DNA from: CAWFKW01 sp963816535
GTDB taxonomy: Bacteria > Bacteroidota > Ignavibacteria > Tepidaquicellales > OLB5
Assembly (NCBI GenBank): GCA_963816535.1
Contig: CAWFKW010000006.1
Span: 124,001 to 188,000, forward strand
Reading direction: 5' to 3'
DNA length: 64,000 bases
Shown: piece by piece, positions 51,577 to 60,770 of the stretch
How positions within the stretch are numbered: the stretch's first letter is position 1
How the letters are laid out: every line of letters begins with the position of its first letter
Notes under the pieces: generated by a model
The model's database searches: none
What the model saw: the letters and a program-made list of their open reading frames with translations, nothing else
Told to the model about the DNA's origin: nothing
Translations under genes and position numbers: made by a program

Positions 51577-52572
51577 ATGAGCAAAAAAATTGATATGCCC
51601 GGTTTTCCGTTAAACAGGCTGAGAAGGCTTCGCAGAAATGATGCGATAAGAGAATTGGTATCGGAAACCAATCTTCAGCCGTCTGATTTCATATATCCAT
51701 TGTTTGTTGTTGAGGGCAAAAATGTTCGCAGCGAAATCAAATCTATGCCGGGGATATTTCAGTTATCAGCTGAAAACGCGGTAAAAGAATGCGAAGAAGC
51801 GCTAAAGCTTGGGATAAAATCGGTAATACTGTTTGGAATTCCCGGGCATAAAGACGAAACGGGTTCCGGCGCGTATGATAGAAACGGAGTAATTCAAAAT
51901 GCGGTCCGCGCGCTCAAAAAACATTTGCCTGAGATGATTGTTGTGACCGATGTGTGCCTCTGCGAATACACTTCCCACGGGCATTGCGGCATAATAAATA
52001 ACGGCGTAGTTGATAACGATAGAACGCTTGAAGCTCTTCAAAAGGAATCGTTGTCACATGCCGAAGCAGGCGCCGATATAATTGCGCCAAGCGATATGAT
52101 GGACGGAAGAGTTTCAGCAATTCGTGCCGCCCTCAACGAAGGCGGTTTTGCAGATATACCGATTCTTGCATATTCGGCAAAGTATTCTTCCGCATTTTAC
52201 GGACCGTTCAGGGAAGCGGCAGAATCCGCGCCGCAGTTCGGCGACAGGAAATCGTACCAGATGGATTACAGGAACGGCGATGAAGCGCTGCGCGAAATAT
52301 ACCTGGATATAAAAGAAGGCGCCGATATGGTGATGGTTAAGCCCGCTCTTTCATACCTTGATATAATAAGGCGCGCGAAGGATAGCTTCAATATCCCTCT
52401 TGCCGCTTATAACGTGAGCGGAGAGTACAGCATGGTTAAAGCTGCGGCAAGCGCCGGGTGGATCGACGGCGACAAGGCGATGATGGAAATGCTCTATTCA
52501 ATTAAAAGGGCGGGGGCGGATATGATAATTTCATATTTTGCCAAAGAAGCATCGCTCATTCTTAAATCATAA
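51577..52572 (+). CDS. hemB: delta-aminolevulinic acid dehydratase (porphobilinogen synthase)
   Basis: Condenses two 5-aminolevulinate molecules to porphobilinogen. N-terminal RLRRLRRNDAIRELVSETNLQPSDFIYPLF; zinc-binding Cys cluster DVCLCEYTSHGHCG, which marks the zinc-dependent class; APSDMMDGRVSAIR; active-site Lys in YSAKYSSAFYGPFREAA and second Lys in MVMVKPALSYLD. 331 aa, normal. Confidence 0.97.
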   Translation: MSKKIDMPGFPLNRLRRLRRNDAIRELVSETNLQPSDFIYPLFVVEGKNVRSEIKSMPGIFQLSAENAVKECEEALKLGIKSVILFGIPGHKDETGSGAYDRNGVIQNAVRALKKHLPEMIVVTDVCLCEYTSHGHCGIINNGVVDNDRTLEALQKESLSHAEAGADIIAPSDMMDGRVSAIRAALNEGGFADIPILAYSAKYSSAFYGPFREAAESAPQFGDRKSYQMDYRNGDEALREIYLDIKEGADMVMVKPALSYLDIIRRAKDSFNIPLAAYNVSGEYSMVKAAASAGWIDGDKAMMEMLYSIKRAGADMIISYFAKEASLILKS

Positions 52573-52583
52573 TATCCGGAATA

Positions 52584-53873
52584 ATGAATTTTTCAAAAAG
52601 CGGGAAACTTTTTCGCGAAGCCCTCAGGTTAATGCCGGGCGGGGTCAATTCTCCCGTTCGCGCATTCCGATCTGTTGGCGGGAACCCGCTTTACATAAGA
52701 AAAGCTAAAGGGGCGCACATCTTCGATGAAGACGGAAACAAATTTATAGATTATATCGGCTCATGGGGACCGATGATACTTGGCCATGCCCATAAAAAGG
52801 TTTTGAAACACCTGCTTAAGACGGCCATTGACGGAACCAGCTTTGGGGCATGCGCGGCAGGCGAAATAAAGCTCGCTAAGATGATCCGTAAGTTCTTTCC
52901 TTCTATTGAAATTGTCCGTATGGTTAACTCAGGCACTGAAGCGACTATGAGCGCTGTCAGGCTGGCCAGGGCTTACACCGGCAGGGATAAGATGATAAAG
53001 TTCGAAGGATGTTATCACGGTCACGGCGATTCTTTCTTAATAAAGGCCGGTTCAGGCGTTGCTACACTGGGGCTGCCTGATTCCCCCGGCGTTACTAAAG
53101 CAACCGCTCTGGATACGCTAAATGCGAAGTATAACGATATTGATTCTGTATACAGGCTGGTTGAAAACAATAAAGGTAATATCGCGGTCATATTGATCGA
53201 AGCTGTCGCGGGAAATATGGGCTGCGTGCCCGCGGATAAGGATTTCCTGATCAAATTAAGAGCGCTTTGCGATGATGCGAAGATAGTGTTGATTTTTGAT
53301 GAAGTAATGACGGGTTTCCGCCTGGCAAAGGGCGGCGCGCAGGAATTATACGGAATTAAACCGGACCTGACGACTCTGGGAAAAATTATCGGCGGCGGCC
53401 TGCCTGTGGGCGCTTACGGCGGAAAAAAAGAGCTTATGCAAATGATTGCCCCCGCGGGCCCTGTATACCAGGCGGGCACACTTTCCGGAAATCCTCTTGC
53501 TATGACTGCAGGTTTCGAAACGCTGAAAATAATTTATGAAGATAAGAAATTTTATAAGAAGCTGAACGCAAAGGCAGATTATTTGTCAAACGGAATCAGG
53601 GAAGTTATGAAGAAGAACGGGAGGAATTTTGTCTTAAATTCTGTGGGTTCTATGTTTACTTTGTTCTTCACTGAGAAAAAAGTCACTGATTATGCTTCAG
53701 CGAAAACAAGCGATTCGAAAATGTTCGGTTCTTATTTTAACCATATGCTGAACAAAGGAATTTACCTGCCGCCTTCGCAGTTTGAAGCATGTTTTGTGTC
53801 AGCGGCGCATTCTCAAAAGGACCTTGACAAAACCATAGACGCCGCAAATCTGTTCTTTAGAAAATTAAAATAG
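52584..53873 (+). CDS. hemL: glutamate-1-semialdehyde 2,1-aminomutase
   Basis: PLP enzyme making 5-aminolevulinate from glutamate-1-semialdehyde. LMPGGVNSPVRAF, FIDYIGSWGPMILGHAH, MVNSGTEATMSAVRLARAYTGR, FEGCYHGHGDSFL, LIFDEVMTGFR and PLP-Lys region LTTLGKIIGGGLPVGAYGG are all present. 429 aa. Last gene of the operon; no clear terminator hairpin follows. Confidence 0.97.
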   Translation: MNFSKSGKLFREALRLMPGGVNSPVRAFRSVGGNPLYIRKAKGAHIFDEDGNKFIDYIGSWGPMILGHAHKKVLKHLLKTAIDGTSFGACAAGEIKLAKMIRKFFPSIEIVRMVNSGTEATMSAVRLARAYTGRDKMIKFEGCYHGHGDSFLIKAGSGVATLGLPDSPGVTKATALDTLNAKYNDIDSVYRLVENNKGNIAVILIEAVAGNMGCVPADKDFLIKLRALCDDAKIVLIFDEVMTGFRLAKGGAQELYGIKPDLTTLGKIIGGGLPVGAYGGKKELMQMIAPAGPVYQAGTLSGNPLAMTAGFETLKIIYEDKKFYKKLNAKADYLSNGIREVMKKNGRNFVLNSVGSMFTLFFTEKKVTDYASAKTSDSKMFGSYFNHMLNKGIYLPPSQFEACFVSAAHSQKDLDKTIDAANLFFRKLK

Positions 53874-53928
53874 CAGGAAGGTTTATTAATATCTATCTGC
53901 AAAAAAGTCACTTAATGCCGCGATGATC

Positions 53929-54663
53929 TCACCTTTTTCGGGATATTCCAAGCGGTCCCGCGCGGTTAATAATTGAATCGACGTTTCGGTTCAGTTTCTG
54001 AGCTATTTCCCTTGTAGGGATTTTTTTGTAATTCCATCTGATATATTCATCGTCTTCAGCGGTCCAACGCCGGGGCGCCTCTCTTAATCTTAAGCCGATC
54101 TTACTTGCTTTATGAAAAACCGCGATCCCGGTCATACCCAGGTCTTTTGCTATTTCCTTATAAGTCTTCTTCTTATAATTTCTTCGGAGGTATTGGGTCT
54201 CTTCTATTGTCCAGTAATGCCAGACCTGCGGTCTCCTCAGACCCATTTTCCAGGCACGAAAATGCGTAGCCGCCCGGGTTTTGTTCAGTTTCGCCGCAAC
54301 ATCATCAATTGAAAACCTTTTGTCTGTCCATAATTTTTTGAGAAGGTTCAATTCTTCATCTGACCAGCTGCTCGGCTTGGGAATAAGTATCTTAAGCAGC
54401 CTGGCTTTGTTACCTACAGAAATAGGACCTCGTTTAAGCGATCGTGCAATGGAATCTATTGATTTTTTTGGGTAATTTTCTTTAAGGAAATTCACTTCAA
54501 ATTGAGTCCACCGCTTCACCGCGCCGGAATGAATCCCCAATGAATTAGCTTTTGCGACTACCGAGGGCAAAGGATGACCCGTTCGCTTAGAAACGTACTT
54601 TGCTCCTTTTGCTGAGTAACGCTTTTTAAGAATTAATAACTCACTATATGACCATCTTTTCAA
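53929..54663 (-). CDS. protein of five tandem SANT/Myb-like helix-turn-helix repeats
   Basis: 244-aa basic protein that is almost nothing but five ~48-residue repeats, led by W4, W52, W100, W151 and W200. Each follows 'W(T/S)..E...L...Y....(I/A)..IA..L.(R/K)....V..KA..LGI', a Myb/SANT-like tri-helix with the C-terminal helix suited to DNA recognition. Short linkers (SGAVK, PKPSS, QVWH, EAPR) join them. There is no catalytic or sensory domain. Myb-like arrays are typical of eukaryotes; in bacteria single SANT-like modules are better known. Possibly a DNA-binding regulator or structural chromosome protein. The gene is single, convergent with the haem operon, and the AraC gene lies upstream on the opposite strand. 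Confidence 0.8.
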   Translation of the reverse strand: MKRWSYSELLILKKRYSAKGAKYVSKRTGHPLPSVVAKANSLGIHSGAVKRWTQFEVNFLKENYPKKSIDSIARSLKRGPISVGNKARLLKILIPKPSSWSDEELNLLKKLWTDKRFSIDDVAAKLNKTRAATHFRAWKMGLRRPQVWHYWTIEETQYLRRNYKKKTYKEIAKDLGMTGIAVFHKASKIGLRLREAPRRWTAEDDEYIRWNYKKIPTREIAQKLNRNVDSIINRAGPLGISRKR

Positions 54664-54877
54664 AACCCTGTATTTACCGCTAAATTATCAAAATGCTGAT
54701 TCAAAATAACAAAGATACGGACCTCATTTGTTTTTGACATATCAAAATAATCAAAATTCTAAAGAAAATCTATGTCTTGCATTTTGGCAGCAGAGATGAG
54801 AGTATACTGGCAAATTACCCCAAAATGAAATTGAATTTCCAAATGAGAATAACTAAATTTCTATAATAAAATTAGCC

Positions 54878-55765
54878 ATGGCAAATAAAATCACAATACC
54901 CCATGAAAGTATAGAGCAACGGCTCGTTAAGATGGGCTATGAATGGCAAGCTACTGATTATTTTATTTCCCCTGACGAAACAGATCATGTCAATCCGGAA
55001 GACTCACCTTATAGGCCAAATTTCTACATTCTTGGTCTTTGTGTTGAAGGATGGGTAGAATTTTATGTTGATGATAAACTCATAACAATTCGCTCAAATT
55101 GTCTATTCGCAGCGGGGCCTCAAAGAACTATACAGAAAGCCAAACAAAGTCCGGATTGTAAATTAAGGTATCTTTTTTTTACAAAGGACTTCCTTCTGAA
55201 CAATATAGTTAATGTATATGAAATAGAATCGTTTCTCTTTTTTTCAGCAAATACAAAGCCATATATTCAGCTGGAAAAAACAGATGCGGAACCTTTATTG
55301 CAGCTTTATGATATTCTCAAAAATAAAAGATATATTGATAATTCCCGGCATCATCTTGAAATAATAAGAAGTCTCTTTTATACATTTCTTTACGAATCGG
55401 CCTCTATTTACCAAAAAAATAATATTGCCCAGCCAAAATTCACAAGAGATGTTGATTTGAATTTGAAATTTCAGCAGCTTCTGGTCCAAAATGACAAAAA
55501 GAAGCATAACCTTAAGTTCTATGCTGATTCGCTTTTCATAACCCCCAAATATCTAATTCATGCAATTAAAAAATCTTCGGGAAAGACACCGGGAAAGCTG
55601 ATCGATGAAGCAATAGTCGCAGAAGCAAAACAGCTTTTAAGAGACCGGGACCATACTATTGCCGCAGTTTCAGAACGGCTGCAGTTCAGCGATCAGGCAT
55701 CTTTCAGTAAATTTTTTAAGAAAAATACTGGCATTACGCCGGTATCCTACCGCTTGGGGAGATAA
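54878..55765 (+). CDS. AraC-family transcriptional regulator
   Basis: 295 aa. The N-terminal ~165 residues form a cupin-like sensor domain (GLCVEGWVEFYVDDKLITIRSNCLFAAGPQ). The C-terminal ~100 residues form the AraC double helix-turn-helix: LKFYADSLFITPKYLIHAIKKSSGKTPGKLIDEAIVAEAKQLL followed by TIAAVSERLQFSDQASFSKFFKKNTGITPVSYR. It is likely to sense a small molecule; the target may be the DUF1269/HdeD/DoxX group downstream. Confidence 0.92.
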   Translation: MANKITIPHESIEQRLVKMGYEWQATDYFISPDETDHVNPEDSPYRPNFYILGLCVEGWVEFYVDDKLITIRSNCLFAAGPQRTIQKAKQSPDCKLRYLFFTKDFLLNNIVNVYEIESFLFFSANTKPYIQLEKTDAEPLLQLYDILKNKRYIDNSRHHLEIIRSLFYTFLYESASIYQKNNIAQPKFTRDVDLNLKFQQLLVQNDKKKHNLKFYADSLFITPKYLIHAIKKSSGKTPGKLIDEAIVAEAKQLLRDRDHTIAAVSERLQFSDQASFSKFFKKNTGITPVSYRLGR

Positions 55766-55834
55766 TCTCTCTTTTCACGAATTACGGACAATTTTTTCTG
55801 ACTTTCAAACATAGACTATACTATTGCTTTCTGT

Positions 55835-55842
55835 TATTTTTG
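55835..55842 (+). promoter_or_regulatory. -7 box (TATTTTTG) upstream of the DUF1269 gene
   Basis: Exact TAnnTTTG match, 46 nt before the start at 55889. It suggests that this gene has its own promoter. Confidence 0.5.
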
Positions 55843-55888
55843 TTATAGAATAATTCAATTTTTTTAAAAAATTTAAACCAAAACAAAA

Positions 55889-56635
55889 ATGACAAACGTA
55901 ATAGTAGCATCTTTTGAGAAACAGGAAAAAGCCATTGAGGCAATGCATAAACTCTCCGAATTGGAAAATTTCGGGGACATTTCTATTTATGGAAAAGCAA
56001 TGGTGCGTACACAAGACGACGGGAAATATGAAATATTGGAATCAAACACACCTGACGGGTGGAGAACTCTGACCGGTATGGCTGTTGGAAGCTTGTTAGG
56101 AGCGCTTGGCGGCCCCGTAGGGTTTGTGATCGGATTATATGCAGGTACAACCATTGGTTTGGTATCAGATGTCGGACGTCAAAATTTTGACGAAAGCTTT
56201 GTAAAGAAAGTGGAAAACAGAATGCCGCCCGGCACTGTTTCGATAATAGCGGAAATTGATGAAGACAGCGATGTATTTATTGATAATGCTCTTATGCCTT
56301 TAGGTGCGGAAATAAGAAGAAGTAATATTGATTTTGATTTTGATGATTATGTGGATGACCTGATAGACGATATTGATAAGAACATATCGGAAGCAAGGGA
56401 AAAGCTGAAAAATTCTGCGGGAAGAGAAAAAGAGAAGATTCAGGGGAAAATCAACGAGCTGAAGGAAAGAAGAAATAAAGTAATTGCAAACGCCAGAAAA
56501 GACGTAAAGAACTTCAATGATCAGTTCAGGAGCGGGGTCGCACAGAACAAAGCTGATTTCATCAAAAAAAGGATAGCCCGGCATGAAGAGAAATTGAGGG
56601 AACTTCATGATGAATTGAACCACGTCAGAGCTTAA
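55889..56635 (+). CDS. DUF1269 family protein with glycine-zipper segment and coiled coil
   Basis: 248 aa. The N-terminal half is DUF1269-like (TNVIVASFEKQEKAIEAMHKLSELE, GKAMVRTQDDGKYEI), then a glycine-rich hydrophobic hairpin (GMAVGSLLGALGGPVGFVIGLYAGTTIG) that may insert in membranes, a strand-rich part (GTVSIIAEIDEDSD) and a C-terminal coiled coil (about 165-245, charged). Family members are stress-linked. It is followed by an HdeD-like and a DoxX-like gene. Confidence 0.85.
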   Translation: MTNVIVASFEKQEKAIEAMHKLSELENFGDISIYGKAMVRTQDDGKYEILESNTPDGWRTLTGMAVGSLLGALGGPVGFVIGLYAGTTIGLVSDVGRQNFDESFVKKVENRMPPGTVSIIAEIDEDSDVFIDNALMPLGAEIRRSNIDFDFDDYVDDLIDDIDKNISEAREKLKNSAGREKEKIQGKINELKERRNKVIANARKDVKNFNDQFRSGVAQNKADFIKKRIARHEEKLRELHDELNHVRA

Positions 56636-56743
56636 GGACGGAAGGCGGTTTTCTGCAAGATAAGTTGACCGTATTTAATGAAATTTTCTTAAGTATTGTA
56701 ATTCGGTTATCAGATTTAAAAACTATTTAAAAATTTAAGAATC

Positions 56744-57310
56744 ATGAATAAAAATATTTTAGCTCCAGAATTCTCTAAAAACTGGAAATGGATGATTGCC
56801 AGGGGCATTATCTCAATAATATTTGGTATAGTTGTCGTATATAATCCGTTAGCTGCGGCTACTGCCTTAGCATTGTTCTTCGGCGCTTACGTCTTTATTG
56901 ACGGAGTCTTCGCCATTGTCTCTATCTTCACATCCCGCATAGCGCGGGCACACTTTTGGTCATTTCTAATAGAAGGGATCGCCGGTATTGCCGCCGGGAT
57001 ACTAACGTTCTTTCTGCCTGAAATAACTCTTTATGGATTGGTTATTCTCGTATCATCGTGGGCTTTTGTCACAGGGATATTTGAGATCATATCAGCCATA
57101 AAATTGAGAAAAATAATTGATGGGGAGTTCCTAATGATTGTTTCCGGACTGCTTTCAGTTGTGTTTGGCATACTTATTTTTCTGAGGCCATTTGCCAGTA
57201 TTGTTGTGATGATTTATCTTATTGGTATTTATGCAGTGATTTTTGGTATTTTATTAATCCTGTTAGGCATTTCTATGAGGAAACGTTATTCAAGTTCCAG
57301 TAATCTTTAA
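56744..57310 (+). CDS. HdeD/DUF308-family membrane protein
   Basis: 188-aa inner-membrane protein with six predicted helices in three pairs; repeats such as RGIISIIFGIVVVYNPLAAATAL, IAGIAAGILTFFLPEITL and VSGLLSVVFGILIFLRPFAS are the DUF308 signature (glycine followed by pro-rich turn). HdeD-like proteins are linked to acid and envelope stress. No soluble domain. Confidence 0.85.
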   Translation: MNKNILAPEFSKNWKWMIARGIISIIFGIVVVYNPLAAATALALFFGAYVFIDGVFAIVSIFTSRIARAHFWSFLIEGIAGIAAGILTFFLPEITLYGLVILVSSWAFVTGIFEIISAIKLRKIIDGEFLMIVSGLLSVVFGILIFLRPFASIVVMIYLIGIYAVIFGILLILLGISMRKRYSSSSNL

Positions 57311-57338
57311 AATTATTTAAACTGAAAGAAAAGGGCAT

Positions 57339-57683
57339 ATGGTTACATTAATTTGGATATTCAAAGTAATTATTACTTTGTTGTTCACTTTCACGGGTAT
57401 TAGTAAAATATTTCTTCCAAAAGCTAAGCTACTTGACAAAGGAATGAAAGGATTAGTAAACCTTGACGATAATCAAATAAAAGTAGCGGGTTTATTGGAA
57501 ATTTTAGGTGCATTAGGTTTGATATTACCCACACTATTGAACATATATCCTATTCTATCTACTATTGCTGCCATATGCCTGGGTTTGACAATGATTGTCG
57601 CAGGATGGATAAACTACAAATTAAAGCTTTCCATCACCGTAAACATTGTTATTTTTGTCATTTGCATTGTAGTTGCTTTTTGA
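57339..57683 (+). CDS. DoxX-like membrane protein
   Basis: 114-aa protein with four helices; TLLFTFTGISKIFLPKAKLLDKGMKGLVNLDDNQIKVAGLLEILGALGLILPTLL is typical of DoxX-like/DUF family proteins (the conserved G-KL and GxLEILGALGL turns). Function unknown. Starts 28 nt after HdeD; a terminator follows at 57759. Confidence 0.8.
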   Translation: MVTLIWIFKVIITLLFTFTGISKIFLPKAKLLDKGMKGLVNLDDNQIKVAGLLEILGALGLILPTLLNIYPILSTIAAICLGLTMIVAGWINYKLKLSITVNIVIFVICIVVAF

Positions 57684-57758
57684 AACTTATGACTGAATAT
57701 AAGAGTAGAGCGCCTGAATTGCATGCAAACGTGCTAAATGACTAAAAGTGTTAAAAGA

Positions 57759-57790
57759 AGCCAGGAATTTAATAAATTTCCTGGCTTTTC
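57759..57790 (+). terminator. rho-independent terminator after the DoxX-like gene
   Basis: AGCCAGGAA and TTCCTGGCT arms with a 10-nt loop, followed by TTTTCTGTTTTT, about 76 nt after the stop. Confidence 0.8.
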
Positions 57791-57980
57791 TGTTTTTGGG
57801 AAGCGCTTGGACAGCAGGATTCAAATTTATGTTGTGAATTGCTTCTTAAAGAGATAATTTTGTAACGTAAAACACAGGGCCATTGCTTGATCCTGCGTTA
57901 GATTCAGGCAGACAGGCAATTGGGCTACAAAACGTTCTTTTAATTCGCAATTTTTAATTGCTAATTGTTAATTGATTTTT

Positions 57981-58054
<74 letters not shown>

Positions 58055-58101
58055 CAATTCAAATGGCGAAATTGTGAACCGGTGAGAAAATTTGGTTCAA
58101 C

Positions 58102-58138
58102 AAAAAAACCGTCCTGGGTTGCAGTGACGGTTTTTTTT
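58102..58138 (+). terminator. rho-independent terminator after tRNA-Ala
   Basis: ACCGTC and GACGGT arms followed by eight Ts (58131-58138), about 50 nt after the tRNA. Confidence 0.85.
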
Positions 58139-58158
58139 GCGCTTTACAAATTAAGAAT

Positions 58159-59484
58159 TTACTTTATCAAGACCATCTTTTTAAATTCTGCGTATGATTC
58201 CGTTTCCATTCTGTAAAAATAAGTTCCACTTGCGTAATTTGAAGCGTTCCAGTTAAGTTCATAACTTCCCGCCGGTTTCATTTCATTTACCGGAGTACTT
58301 ACAACGTTTCCAAGCATGTCAAATATACTGATCTTTACAAAACCGCTGTGCGGCACGTCATATTTTATAGTCGTGCTTGGGTTGAACGGATTCGGATAAT
58401 TCTGTTTGAGTGAAAAATTATCCGGCAAGCTCTCGCTTATTTCTTTAATCCCAATTACTGCATTCCACTCTGCGATATGATTAGCGTTAGCCCCGCCTGC
58501 CGTTGTAAATACGCCCCCAGCTATTAATTGGTTATTATAATCGGTTAAAGCGCCCACTATATCATTTGTGCCGGCGCCAAAGGGAGCCCATGATGTGTCT
58601 GTTCTCATTGCTATGTGATTTACGTTAACCCCTCCGGCTGTCGTAAATCCTCCGCCAGCTATTAGAATATTATTGAATACCCCTAAAGCGTTTACAGGAT
58701 TGTTCATGCCTGTTCCGAGCGCGGACCAGGCCGAGCCGTTCCAGCTTGCAATGTAAGAGGCATTTACGCCGCCGGCGGATGTAAAATATCCTCCAACAAT
58801 AAGCTGGTTGTTATAGACAGCAATTGCCCCGAGAATATTATTCAGTCCGGCCCCAAGCGGCGTCCATAAGTTTCCGTCCCATTTTGCAATTCGGTTCGCC
58901 CCGGAGCCTCCGGCAGAAGTAAAAGATCCTTCAGCAATGATATTATTGTTAAAAACAGTAATTCCATAAACTGAATTATTCATTCCTGAACCCAGCGACG
59001 TAAAAGCGGAGCCGTCCCATTTGGCAATATGATTTACTGTAACCCCGCCGGCCGAAGTGAAATCCCCTCCTAAATACAGATCTGCGCCGTTGACGAACAA
59101 AATATGAACGGCATTATCAGCGCCGCCTCCCAGTTGTGTCCATGATGCGCCGTCCCATTTTGCGATATAATTTGCGCTTACCCGGCCCGCGGTTGTGAAA
59201 TTTCCGCCGGCTATTAACTGATCGTCATAAACTGTCAAGGTATATACTTCATTATTCATCCCGCTATCAAGAGGGGCCCATGAGCTTCCGTTCCATTTCG
59301 CTATTCGGTTAGCCGAAATCCCACCGGCCGAGGTAAATTTCCCGGATGCAATGAGCTCGTTATTGAATACCGTCAGCGCGTATTCCCAGTCGTTTACTCC
59401 GTTTCCCAACGGCGCCCAGTTTTGCGGGTAACACAATTTGCAGATCATGGTCAGGATTATAAAAGTGAATGTCAGGTTTTTCAT
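58159..59484 (-). CDS. T9SS-secreted protein with seven ~46-residue repeats
   Basis: 441-aa secreted protein. Signal peptide LTFTFIILTMICKLCYPQ. Seven tandem repeats of about 46 residues share 'W(A/T)PLG.GMNN.VY.LTVYNNQLIAGG.FTSAGGV.AN.IAKWDGS', and would suit a seven-bladed propeller. The C-terminus is a T9SS sorting domain (NYPNPFNPSTTIKYDV, FDMLGNVVSTPVNE, SGTYFYRM, KKMVLIK). That domain is almost identical to the one at 62584. Confidence 0.88.
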   Translation of the reverse strand: MKNLTFTFIILTMICKLCYPQNWAPLGNGVNDWEYALTVFNNELIASGKFTSAGGISANRIAKWNGSSWAPLDSGMNNEVYTLTVYDDQLIAGGNFTTAGRVSANYIAKWDGASWTQLGGGADNAVHILFVNGADLYLGGDFTSAGGVTVNHIAKWDGSAFTSLGSGMNNSVYGITVFNNNIIAEGSFTSAGGSGANRIAKWDGNLWTPLGAGLNNILGAIAVYNNQLIVGGYFTSAGGVNASYIASWNGSAWSALGTGMNNPVNALGVFNNILIAGGGFTTAGGVNVNHIAMRTDTSWAPFGAGTNDIVGALTDYNNQLIAGGVFTTAGGANANHIAEWNAVIGIKEISESLPDNFSLKQNYPNPFNPSTTIKYDVPHSGFVKISIFDMLGNVVSTPVNEMKPAGSYELNWNASNYASGTYFYRMETESYAEFKKMVLIK

Positions 59485-59737
59485 GTAGCCTCCCCGTGAA
59501 ATAGAAATGTTTTAAGTTATTTATTTTTTACAAAAAGATAATCATGCATGCTGAATTATAAAAATCAAATTCAGCAAATGCTGTTATTATAGGTGTAAAA
59601 AGCCTGATTTATTCCGGAAAATAAATTTCTTTCAATTTTCAAAGCCTCTGACGTTTAAATCTGGCATTGACTTAAAAATTCCCGGGGTTTGCTGAAAATG
59701 ATTATTTTAGCGGTAAAATCTTCTTATTTTGCAGTTC

Positions 59738-60769
59738 ATGATTAAACTTGACAGGAAAATATTAATAAAGCTTCATTCCGGTTTTTGGGCGCTTGTTGTT
59801 GCCTTAATCGGCGTTTCGTTTTTGTCCGGATCTTTAGACGATTCTCAAACAAATATTTTCTGGGGTTACTTCTTCAGAATATTTTTCAGGTTAATCTATT
59901 TTTACATTTTCTATTACGCGGCTAATAAAAGTATTTTTGAAAAACCCAGGCTTGCTCTGTCTGTTATCGCCGGCGTAATATTTATATCATTGTCGACTTT
60001 GCTTTTAAACTATCTTTTCTTAAGCGCGCTATCAGCCTTAAATCATTCTATTTACAGTTATTTATATTACAGATTCATGTATTTTGAATTGCTGGCAAGC
60101 CATTTTGTTTTTTCCGCGATAGGGATTCTCTTCAGCCTGTCAGCTAAATGGTACCGCAGGACCCGAAATCAATCTGAGCTGGAACGCCAAAGCATGTCGA
60201 ACAAATTAGCTCTTCTTGCTGCGCAGATCAACCCGCACTTTTTATTCAATACGCTGAATAATATCAATTCGTTCATTCAAATGAACTCTCCCAAAGCCCC
60301 GTTTGCAATAAATAAACTCAAGCGGATAATGAAATATATGCTTAACGTTTCAAGCATGGAGATGATATTTCTCGATAAAGACATTGAAAACATCCGCGAT
60401 TACATTGAGCTGCAGAGGATCAGGTACGCCAGTCACGATTACATTCAGTTTAACGTTTCCGGCTCAAGCGCGGGCGTTCTGCTTCCGCCATTGCTGTTTA
60501 TGCCACTGGTTGAAAATGCGTTCAAGCACGGAAAAAAACAGAGCCGCGCTCCCGGTATCGTATTCGATTTTTTTGTAAATAAGGATTCTGTTAATTTCAG
60601 CTCGTTCAATTATGTATCCGGCAATAACGAATTACAGGAAAAAGGGGGATTCGGATTGGCAAATATTAAAAGCAGGCTGGACCTGTTATTTGAAGACAAG
60701 TATTATTTGGAAATAAACCGGAATGACGAAACATTTACAGTAAAGATGAAAATTAATTACAATTGCTGA
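59738..60769 (+). CDS. LytS/YehU-type sensor histidine kinase
   Basis: 343-aa membrane kinase: four N-terminal helices (about 1-135) form the sensor, then a His_kinase domain with the phosphoacceptor motif QINPHFLFNTLNNI (H167), and a HATPase with the N box LVENAFKHG and G2 box GGFGLANIKSRLDLLF. Intact LytS-type signature. A start at 59729 (TTG) would add three residues; the ATG at 59738 is preferred. Followed by a degenerate paralogue and a LytTR regulator in one operon. Confidence 0.9.
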   Translation: MIKLDRKILIKLHSGFWALVVALIGVSFLSGSLDDSQTNIFWGYFFRIFFRLIYFYIFYYAANKSIFEKPRLALSVIAGVIFISLSTLLLNYLFLSALSALNHSIYSYLYYRFMYFELLASHFVFSAIGILFSLSAKWYRRTRNQSELERQSMSNKLALLAAQINPHFLFNTLNNINSFIQMNSPKAPFAINKLKRIMKYMLNVSSMEMIFLDKDIENIRDYIELQRIRYASHDYIQFNVSGSSAGVLLPPLLFMPLVENAFKHGKKQSRAPGIVFDFFVNKDSVNFSSFNYVSGNNELQEKGGFGLANIKSRLDLLFEDKYYLEINRNDETFTVKMKINYNC

Positions 60770-60770
60770 T

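Noticed and set aside
58055..58101. Second tRNA or small RNA after tRNA-Ala
   Set aside because: No cloverleaf can be drawn; the stretch leads straight into the terminator.
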